In this document: piece after piece, positions 1 to 5,061 of the stretch | Position numbering within the stretch: position 1 is the first letter of the stretch | How the letters are laid out: every line of letters begins with the position of its first letter | Source of the DNA: Luminiphilus sp. | Lineage (GTDB): Bacteria; Pseudomonadota; Gammaproteobacteria; Pseudomonadales; Halieaceae | DNA length: 5,061 nt | Reading direction: 5' to 3' | Assembly (NCBI GenBank): GCA_029251065.1 | Contig: JAQXEB010000041.1 | Span: 1 to 5,061 of the forward strand | Made by a program: the position numbers and the translations under genes | The notes under the pieces: generated by a model | The model's input: only the letters and a program-made list of their open reading frames with translations | The model's database searches: none | What the model was told of the DNA's origin: nothing

Positions 1-63
1 TTTAAACCGTTGTCGGTAACCTTCTTGAACGTTAATCAGCTTGTCCAGTGCTAGAAACCGCAT
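1..63 (-). CDS. Start of an unidentified protein, 5' end only (possibly a small Rieske-type protein)
   Basis: An ATG at 63-61 opens a frame that stays open to the left edge, giving 21 residues that begin MRFLALDKLINVQEGYRQRF. The start lies 4 nt after the TGA of the meaB-like gene, so it is probably translated by coupling. Only a weak GAG (69-67), overlapping that stop codon, could act as a ribosome binding site. No domain can be seen in so short a piece. The charged, non-secretory N-terminus suggests a cytoplasmic protein. The pattern of a short beta-strand start followed by a Gly-Tyr-Arg segment reminds me of small Rieske [2Fe-2S] proteins, but no cysteine or histidine cluster is in view, so this is only a guess. 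That it is a real gene is supported by position, spacing, strand and an open frame. Confidence 0.6.
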   Translation of the reverse strand, partial: MRFLALDKLINVQEGYRQRFK

Positions 64-67
64 CGTC

Positions 68-1039
68 TCAGGATTGCCTAAGTTGAGCGATAATTCGGTT
101 AGCAGCGGTAACAGGTGTCAGCTCGCCTGCGCTGACCTGAACAAGCATCTGTGACAATTCTGTGCTGATTGTTGCGTTATCGTGCAATTGCTGACGCATC
201 ATTTCATCGGTTAACTGCCACATCCACTGTACGTTTTGTTCTGCCCTTTTTTGATCGAATGCCCCGTGATCGGCAGCCTCCTCCTTATAACGTCGCATCA
301 TGGCCCAACACTCCGTTAAGCCCTCTTTCTTAAGCGCTGAGCAGGTGTGAACCTCGGGCTTCCAAAAATCACCGGTACTCAGCAGGGACATAGCCGTCTG
401 ATAGTGGAGCTTGGTTTTTCGAGCGAGACTTGCACTTTCACCATCCGCCTTATTAATCATGATGGCGTCAGCCAACTCTAAGATTCCTTTCTTTATGCCC
501 TGAAGCTCATCGCCCCCGCCAGGCAGCAAAAGAATTAAAAAGAAATCGACCATGCTGCCAACTTGGTGCTCGGATTGGCCGACGCCGACGGTCTCGACGA
601 TGACAACGTCGAAACCTGCTGCCTCGCAGAGGAGCATCGACTCACGCGTCTTCAGTGCTACGCCACCCAAGGCACGCCCAGCCGGCGAGGGTCTAATAAA
701 CGCACGCGAATCTCGTGACAGCAGTTCCATCCGGGTTTTGTCGCCCAAAATAGAACCACCTGCCTTGGGTGAGCTAGGATCGACAGCTAAGACGGCGACT
801 TTGTGCCCCTCGGCGATTACGTGTTGCCCAAATGTTTCGATGAACGTGGACTTACCAACTCCTGGCACCCCCGTAATTCCAAGACGCAGACTTTTCCCCG
901 TGTGCGGAAGTAACTCATTCAGGAGTTCTTGAGAAGCTTCCCTGTCCTTGGCCCGCGAGCTCTCGACCAGCGTAATCGCTTTAGCCAGCGCACGCCGATT
1001 CCCGGCAAGAATCGCTTCAGCTGTTGAGGTTAACGGCAT
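68..1039 (-). CDS. meaB: MeaB/ArgK-type GTPase, chaperone of methylmalonyl-CoA mutase
   Basis: This is a G3E-family P-loop GTPase of the MeaB / ArgK (YgfD) / human MMAA group. These bind the adenosylcobalamin-dependent mutase, gate cofactor loading and protect it from inactivation; they act in the cytoplasm. Numbered from the ATG at 1039 (323 aa, near the usual 320-335), it shows a Walker A loop GVPGVGKS at 57-64 with Lys63, a VDPSSP segment at 86-91, the family signature GDKTRM at 99-104, the switch/Walker B segment ETVGVGQSE starting at Glu149, the guanine-specificity motif NKAD at 196-199 and a Ser-Ala-Leu-Lys G5-like element near 234. The C-terminal helical part (about 265-323) fits the dimerisation arm. 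I prefer ATG 1039 to the TTG at 1084. The ATG has an AAAGGTG ribosome binding site and the family N-terminus begins about there, while the extra 15 residues (rich in Arg) look like readthrough of mutase coding sequence. The gene overlaps the mutase by 23 nt. The older name ArgK (arginine/ornithine transport kinase) is considered a misassignment. Confidence 0.96.
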   Translation of the reverse strand: MPLTSTAEAILAGNRRALAKAITLVESSRAKDREASQELLNELLPHTGKSLRLGITGVPGVGKSTFIETFGQHVIAEGHKVAVLAVDPSSPKAGGSILGDKTRMELLSRDSRAFIRPSPAGRALGGVALKTRESMLLCEAAGFDVVIVETVGVGQSEHQVGSMVDFFLILLLPGGGDELQGIKKGILELADAIMINKADGESASLARKTKLHYQTAMSLLSTGDFWKPEVHTCSALKKEGLTECWAMMRRYKEEAADHGAFDQKRAEQNVQWMWQLTDEMMRQQLHDNATISTELSQMLVQVSAGELTPVTAANRIIAQLRQS

Positions 1040-3164
1040 CCAACACCTTTCGCGCAGCCTCTGGGATCGGCGTACCGGGACCAAAGATCAGGGTCACACC
1101 GGCATCGTAAAGGTATTGATAATCCTGTTGCGGAATCACACCCCCCGCAATGACCACAATATCATCGGCCCCTTCCGCTTTGAGCGCTTGTATCAGCTGC
1201 GGCACAAGAGTCTTGTGTCCCGCAGCGAGGCTCGATGCACCGACAATATGGACGTCATTCTCAATGGCTTGGCGCGCCACTTCTTCAGGGGTCGAGAACA
1301 TCGGCGAAAGATCAACATCAAACCCCACATCGGCAAACGCAGTCGCAACGACTTTCGCACCTCGGTCATGACCGTCTTGCCCCATCTTTGCCACCAACAT
1401 TCGAGGCCTTCGTCCATGCTGTTGCACAAAATAATCGATATCCATGCCTATTTGCTTCCATTGCTCGTCGTTCTCATAGGCGGCACCGTAAACGCCAGAG
1501 ACGGTCTGCGCGCTGGCGACGAAGCGCCCAAAGTGCTCCTCGAGCGCATCTGAAATCTCACCAACCGTCGCACGATTCCGCGTCGCCTCAACGGCCAGCT
1601 CCAGTAAGTTACCCGTCCCCGACTTTGCCGCCGCCGTCAGAGCTGCCAGACTGTCACTCACTTTGACACTATCACGCGACGTTTTGATCGATTTTAGTCG
1701 CGCAATCTGCGCCTCTCGAACGGCGTCATTGTCCACCTCGAGAATATCGACTTCGTCTTGCTCGTCAATTTGATATTTGTTCACACCGACGATCACGTCT
1801 TCGCCTCGGTCTATGCGCGCTTGTTTCTTCGCTGCTGCCTCTTCGATGCGGAGTTTTGGCAGACCCGTCTCGATGGCTTGCGCCATCCCACCCGCCTCTT
1901 CTACCTCGGCAATCAACGCTCTCGCTTTATCAGCCATCTCGCTGGTCAAGGACTCCATCATGTACGAACCGCCCCACGGATCAACTACCTGGCTGATCCC
2001 GGTCTCTTCCTGGAGCACAAGCTGCGTATTGCGCGCTACCCGCGCCGCGAACTCTGAAGGCAACGCAATCGCCTCATCCAGCGCATTGGTGTGCAGACTT
2101 TGGGTGCCGCCAAACACGGCGGCCATTGCCTCTATGGTCGTCCGCACAATGTTGTTGTAGGGGTCCTGCTCGGTCAAAGACCAACCCGATGTCTGACAAT
2201 GTGTTCTCAACATAGAACTCTTAGGATTTTTCGGGTGAAACTCGCTGACGATCTCCGTCCACAGCAATCGAGCCGCCCGCATCTTGGCGATTTCCGTATA
2301 GAAATTCATGCCAATGCCCCAGAAAAATGACAGTCGTGGTGCAAAATCATCGATGTCGAGTCCGGCCGCAATCGCGGTACGAATGTATTCCTTACCGTCC
2401 GCCAGTGTGTAGGCAAGCTCAAGTGCGGCGTTAGCACCCGCCTCTTGCATGTGATACCCCGAAATAGAGATGGTATTGAAGCGCGGCATATTGTGAGAGC
2501 AGTACGCGATAATGTCGCCAATAATGCGCATGCTGGAGGTCGGCGGATAGATATAGGTGTTGCGAACCATAAACTCTTTTAAAATATCGTTCTGAATCGT
2601 CCCCGCTAGGGCTTGTGGCCCCACGCCCTGCTCCTCTGCTGCGACGATATAACCCGCAAGTACGGGCAACACAGCGCCATTCATGGTCATTGATACAGAA
2701 ACCTTGTCCAGCGGGATACCGTTGAACAACACCTTCATGTCCTCAACCGAATCAACGGCGACCCCCGCTTTGCCGACATCGCCAGCAACACGTGGGTGGT
2801 CAGAGTCGTATCCACGGTGTGTGGCGAGATCAAAAGCAACTGAGACACCTTGTCCGCCGGCTGCAAGCGCCTTGCGGTAGAACGCATTGCTCGCCTCGGC
2901 GGTCGAGAAGCCCGCGTATTGGCGAATAGTCCAACGTCGACCTGCATACATCGTGGCTTGTGGCCCCCGAATGTATGGACTGAGACCCGGCATCGTGTCG
3001 GTGTAGGGTAGATCTGCGGTGTCTTCGGCCGTGTAGAGCACTTTCATGGGGATATCGTCAGGCGTGAACCACGTAAATTCGTCTGGTAGCAGCCCTTTAT
3101 TTTGCTTTGCTACCAGGGCAGCCCAGGCCGTCTTGCTCGAAGCCTCTGGATCATAAATGGACAT
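1017..3164 (-). CDS. scpA: Methylmalonyl-CoA mutase, adenosylcobalamin-dependent, single-chain type
   Basis: It interconverts (R)-methylmalonyl-CoA and succinyl-CoA by a radical mechanism in the cytoplasm. The 715 residues match the size of E. coli ScpA/Sbm and of the catalytic MutB chain. The TIM-barrel substrate domain spans roughly 25-545, followed by a linker and the cobalamin-binding domain at about 585-712. Residues matching the Propionibacterium active site are present: Tyr83 in RQYAGF (Tyr89 there), Arg201 in VRNTYIYPP (Arg207) and His238 in SGYHMQEAG (His244). The B12 domain has DGHDRG with His599 as the lower cobalt ligand, GASSLAAGH at 642-650 and GGVIP at 674-678. Tyr83 and Arg201 favour methylmalonyl-CoA over isobutyryl-CoA, since isobutyryl-CoA mutases carry Phe and Gln there (family knowledge recalled, not checked). 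No small MutA-like subunit precedes it; the epimerase does, so a homodimer is likely. The ATG at 3164 shares one base with the epimerase stop (TGATG) and has a strong ribosome binding site. Nothing looks damaged. Confidence 0.98.
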   Translation of the reverse strand: MSIYDPEASSKTAWAALVAKQNKGLLPDEFTWFTPDDIPMKVLYTAEDTADLPYTDTMPGLSPYIRGPQATMYAGRRWTIRQYAGFSTAEASNAFYRKALAAGGQGVSVAFDLATHRGYDSDHPRVAGDVGKAGVAVDSVEDMKVLFNGIPLDKVSVSMTMNGAVLPVLAGYIVAAEEQGVGPQALAGTIQNDILKEFMVRNTYIYPPTSSMRIIGDIIAYCSHNMPRFNTISISGYHMQEAGANAALELAYTLADGKEYIRTAIAAGLDIDDFAPRLSFFWGIGMNFYTEIAKMRAARLLWTEIVSEFHPKNPKSSMLRTHCQTSGWSLTEQDPYNNIVRTTIEAMAAVFGGTQSLHTNALDEAIALPSEFAARVARNTQLVLQEETGISQVVDPWGGSYMMESLTSEMADKARALIAEVEEAGGMAQAIETGLPKLRIEEAAAKKQARIDRGEDVIVGVNKYQIDEQDEVDILEVDNDAVREAQIARLKSIKTSRDSVKVSDSLAALTAAAKSGTGNLLELAVEATRNRATVGEISDALEEHFGRFVASAQTVSGVYGAAYENDEQWKQIGMDIDYFVQQHGRRPRMLVAKMGQDGHDRGAKVVATAFADVGFDVDLSPMFSTPEEVARQAIENDVHIVGASSLAAGHKTLVPQLIQALKAEGADDIVVIAGGVIPQQDYQYLYDAGVTLIFGPGTPIPEAARKVLDAVNLNS
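1044..1050 (-). promoter_or_regulatory. Ribosome binding site of the meaB gene
   Basis: On the minus strand AAAGGTG sits inside the last codons of the mutase gene, with its AAGG core 6 nt before the ATG at 1039. It decides the start: the upstream in-frame TTG at 1084 would give a longer protein without need. Confidence 0.75.
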
Positions 3165-3574
3165 CAGTGCTCTCCCTGAGGCTCAGAGAGTTCCACCAGC
3201 ACACCGTCGCAACTCTTCGGATGAATGAAAATAACACGCGCTCCGTGCGCACCCGGCGTGGGTTTCTCACCGATAAACTGGTAGCCCTTTGCTTTGAGAC
3301 GGATCACATCCGCGTCGATATCATTTGTTCGAAAACATAAATGGTGAATCCCACCGCCACGCTTTTCGAGGTAAGTCGCAATGGGTCCTGCCCCGTTTAG
3401 CGGATGAACGAGCTCAATACTGGTCGGTGGAAGCGGGAAGAACGCGGTCGAGGTCTGCGCTGTCTCAACATCCTGCGTCCCCTCGTAATCCAATCCAAAA
3501 TCGGTCATAAACCGTTGAATAGCCGCCTCTAAGTTAGGGACGGCAATGGCGATGTGATCTAATCCTGTAATCAT
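3164..3574 (-). CDS. mce: Methylmalonyl-CoA epimerase (VOC/glyoxalase fold)
   Basis: This 136-residue protein is the usual length for bacterial methylmalonyl-CoA epimerase, which interconverts the (S) and (R) isomers and so links the carboxylase product to the mutase substrate. It has two glyoxalase/VOC repeats: LDHIAIAVPNLEAAIQRF near the N-terminus and GIHHLCFRTNDIDADVIRL from residue 75. The metal ligands expected for the family can be placed at His7, Glu54 (in SIELVHP), His77 or His78 and Glu128 (in VLVELSEP). As I recall, the Propionibacterium enzyme uses Gln at the position of Glu54. The paired His-His, the KGYQFIGEKPTPGAHG stretch and the final VELSEP are typical of the epimerase branch and not of lactoylglutathione lyase. 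The gene starts 14 nt after the carboxylase stop and ends inside the mutase start codon. The ATG at 3574 follows a GGAG site at normal spacing and needs no alternative. Operon position makes the assignment very firm. Confidence 0.96.
   Translation of the reverse strand: MITGLDHIAIAVPNLEAAIQRFMTDFGLDYEGTQDVETAQTSTAFFPLPPTSIELVHPLNGAGPIATYLEKRGGGIHHLCFRTNDIDADVIRLKAKGYQFIGEKPTPGAHGARVIFIHPKSCDGVLVELSEPQGEH
3171..3177 (-). promoter_or_regulatory. Ribosome binding site of the mutase gene
   Basis: AGGGAGA on the minus strand ends 6 nt before the mutase ATG at 3164 and lies within the final codons of the epimerase gene. Together with the TGATG stop-start overlap it points to translational coupling of epimerase and mutase. 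Confidence 0.75.
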
Positions 3575-3580
3575 TTGATT

Positions 3581-3584
3581 CTCC
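3581..3584 (-). promoter_or_regulatory. Ribosome binding site of the epimerase gene
   Basis: GGAG on the minus strand lies 6 nt before the ATG at 3574, in the 14-nt gap after the carboxylase stop codon (TAA at 3591-3589). Confidence 0.7.
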
Positions 3585-3588
3585 GAAC

Positions 3589-5061
3589 TTAAATGACTGC
3601 ATCCAACAGTAACTGGGTACGTGATGCTCGCCGCGCAGCCAATGCCTCGGCTGAAATATCTTCAGGCTTTTCGTCAGGCGTCACTTTAAAGATAGGCTGT
3701 CCCTTTTTGATGATGACCCCATCGCCCTCGACAAGCACCTCATCAATTCGTCCATCAAATGACGCATTAACCTTGTTGAACATTTTCATCACCTCGACGA
3801 TAAACAGCGGATCACCGGCTTTAAACGATTTCCCCGCCTCGACGTAAAGAGGCTCACCAGGGGCCTCACGGCCATAAAACATACCGCCACTGGTGGCGAC
3901 GATCTCATCGGACTTAGCCAACGGCGGCGGTGCAAGCGCTTTAGCCATTAAATCTTGGTGTTTGTCATTCAACAGGCGCTCAGGAATATGAATGCTGAGG
4001 TCAGGTTTTACCACCAAGTCATAGAATCCCGTTTGAGCCGCGAGCGCTGGCAAAAGCAGTAACAGCGATAGCCCCGCTTGATGTCCTGCGTGTGCAGCTC
4101 GGATCTGTGTCCATTTTTCATCAGAGAACTCGGTACTCGCCCCTTGTTCAAGCGCGGTCTCAAGCGAGCCCCAGGAATCGACGTTCAGTGCCCTCGCCGC
4201 ATCCATGTAAAACGCTTCTGCCGTCTCCATCAGTACCGCGTCATGCGTCCAGATTTTTTCTGAAGCTGCCGCAGTCCCTTCACTATCGAGGTCAAGAAAA
4301 TGGTAGGTGTCGATCAACAAGTCCACCGGATTTTCGGTAAATCGGACTCGGTTTTCCTCAACTTCAAAAGCCTCCTGGTTTGCGCTCAGCCACCCCGACA
4401 GCGTGTGCGGACATTGCAGTAACTTCATCATCGGTCGAAGAATTAAGGTTTTCTTAGTCTCAAGAACTGAAGCACTGGTAGCACGTCCAACGTGTGCGCG
4501 CCAGGCAACCTCAAGATCGACCTCTCGAGCAACTGATGCCAATTCACCGACCGCAGTAATATACGGCACGATAAACTTCGTCGTGGGCCGCGCGTTGACT
4601 GTCCGGCTCAGAAACCAGTGAACCAGACCATAGTGGAAGTTGAGATTGGTGCTTAAATCCTGACCGCGTAACGTTGTTACCCTCAGAATTTCAGCCATTT
4701 CTTCGTAAGCAGTAAGTCGACTGTCGCCAACACTCAGAATCAGTGCGATGTTTGAATCATAAGCGCCCGCGAGCGTGTATTTCATAAAAACATCAGTATC
4801 GGGATTGTGCACACAGATGCCCTGATCGTCCCTAATCTCACCCGTGACAGCGTCTGACCAGTGCTCAATCTGACCGCCAGCATGCGGCTGCAGTGCGTCG
4901 TTCGTTGCATTCATCCGGGCTTCAAGACTGTCGTTATTACGCAGAATTCGTTCCGGTTTTGGCAGCTTGGGTCCATGTGCCGCCAATAAGACCATCGCCT
5001 CAACCAACGAATTGACCTTAAAACTGTCCGTTTCGTCGTCTGGGTTACTAAATTTCAGTGC
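3589..5061 (-). CDS. Biotin-dependent acyl-CoA carboxylase (probable propionyl-CoA carboxylase), C-terminal part
   Basis: The frame is open from the right edge, so the N-terminus lies outside the window; 490 residues are visible (residue 1 = codon 5061-5059). A TTG at 5007 and an ATG at 4995 are internal codons, not starts. Residues about 19-150 match the end of a biotin carboxylase (ATP-grasp) domain: SLVEAMVLLAAHG and LPKP fit the DLVEWQ..IA.G..LP segment, EARMNA with Arg49 fits the E.RINAED motif (Arg338 in E. coli AccC), GAYDSNIALIL fits YYDSMIGKL and LRGQDLSTN fits the I.G..TN segment. Residues about 150-375 are mostly helical with a Leu-rich stretch near 330; I do not recognise this part. 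Residues about 385-460 form a biotinyl domain with VEVMKMFN, biotin lysine at 426, plus an AccB-like thumb (FYGREAPGEPLYVEAGK). A tail of about 30 charged residues follows. It presumably carboxylates propionyl-CoA to methylmalonyl-CoA, inferred from the epimerase and mutase just downstream. The carboxyltransferase domain is not in view and may be upstream or a separate gene. An acetyl-CoA carboxylase role is possible. Confidence 0.85.
   Translation of the reverse strand, partial: ALKFSNPDDETDSFKVNSLVEAMVLLAAHGPKLPKPERILRNNDSLEARMNATNDALQPHAGGQIEHWSDAVTGEIRDDQGICVHNPDTDVFMKYTLAGAYDSNIALILSVGDSRLTAYEEMAEILRVTTLRGQDLSTNLNFHYGLVHWFLSRTVNARPTTKFIVPYITAVGELASVAREVDLEVAWRAHVGRATSASVLETKKTLILRPMMKLLQCPHTLSGWLSANQEAFEVEENRVRFTENPVDLLIDTYHFLDLDSEGTAAASEKIWTHDAVLMETAEAFYMDAARALNVDSWGSLETALEQGASTEFSDEKWTQIRAAHAGHQAGLSLLLLLPALAAQTGFYDLVVKPDLSIHIPERLLNDKHQDLMAKALAPPPLAKSDEIVATSGGMFYGREAPGEPLYVEAGKSFKAGDPLFIVEVMKMFNKVNASFDGRIDEVLVEGDGVIIKKGQPIFKVTPDEKPEDISAEALAARRASRTQLLLDAVI

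Larger units (their letters stand above)
1..5061 (-). other. Probable single operon: carboxylase - mce - scpA - meaB - unknown gene
   Basis: All five reading frames lie on the minus strand, with junctions of +14 nt, -1 nt (TGATG), -23 nt and +4 nt in order of transcription. There is no gap long enough for an internal promoter or a Rho-independent terminator, and I saw no hairpin followed by a T-run at any junction. The operon promoter must lie to the right of the window and its terminator to the left. The gene order follows the pathway: carboxylation, epimerisation, rearrangement, then the cofactor-loading GTPase. No cobalamin riboswitch is visible within the window. Confidence 0.85.

Noticed and set aside
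1040..1084. TTG start giving a 338-residue MeaB
   Set aside because: The extra 15 residues are Arg-rich, come from mutase coding sequence in another frame and have no match to the family N-terminus. The ATG at 1039 has a good ribosome binding site.
948..1553. Plus-strand reading frame of 201 codons, the longest on that strand
   Set aside because: It lies antisense to the meaB start and the C-terminal half of the mutase, both strongly conserved, and its translation shows no recognisable family or domain. It is a shadow frame; the other plus-strand frames were rejected for the same reason.
1017..3164. Mutase as isobutyryl-CoA, ethylmalonyl-CoA or 2-hydroxyisobutyryl-CoA mutase
   Set aside because: Tyr83 and Arg201 match the methylmalonyl-CoA carboxylate-binding residues, the chain includes both the barrel and the B12 domain, and the neighbours are epimerase and a biotin carboxylase.
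3575..3588. Possible internal promoter or terminator between carboxylase and epimerase
   Set aside because: The gap is only 14 nt and is occupied by the epimerase ribosome binding site; no hairpin or -10/-35 pair fits.
5005..5007. TTG as the start of the carboxylase gene
   Set aside because: The frame continues open to the window edge, and the codons before and after it align with the interior of a biotin carboxylase domain, so the true start is outside the window.

Overview
The window is one leftward-reading (minus-strand) gene cluster for propionyl-CoA / methylmalonyl-CoA metabolism, apparently a single operon. In transcription order, from right to left, it holds: the C-terminal part of a biotin-dependent acyl-CoA carboxylase (runs off the right edge), a complete methylmalonyl-CoA epimerase, a complete single-chain B12-dependent methylmalonyl-CoA mutase, a complete MeaB/ArgK-type GTPase chaperone of the mutase, and the first 21 codons of a further gene that runs off the left edge.

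The genes form a pathway. The carboxylase presumably makes (S)-methylmalonyl-CoA from propionyl-CoA, the epimerase converts it to the (R) form, and the mutase rearranges that to succinyl-CoA with adenosylcobalamin. The MeaB GTPase guards cofactor loading and protects the mutase. There is no scpB-like decarboxylase in view, so the layout fits propionyl-CoA assimilation better than propionate production. The carboxylase substrate is inferred from these neighbours only.

The genes are very tightly packed: gaps or overlaps of 14 nt, -1 nt, -23 nt and +4 nt. The three complete genes have recognisable Shine-Dalgarno sequences. No stretch is long enough for an internal promoter or terminator, and I see no RNA gene, repeat, mobile element or CRISPR array. 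The plus strand carries only shadow reading frames.

The organism is most likely a Gammaproteobacterium, perhaps marine. This is inference from the moderate GC content, the single-chain ScpA-like mutase followed by meaB, and the general look of the proteins. It is not proven by any marker gene here.

The mutase, epimerase and MeaB are textbook family members. The least ordinary part is the carboxylase. It ends a diverged biotin carboxylase domain, has a middle region of about 225 residues that I do not recognise, and finishes with an AccB-like thumb-bearing biotinyl domain with a Val-Met-Lys-Met site and an extra C-terminal tail.
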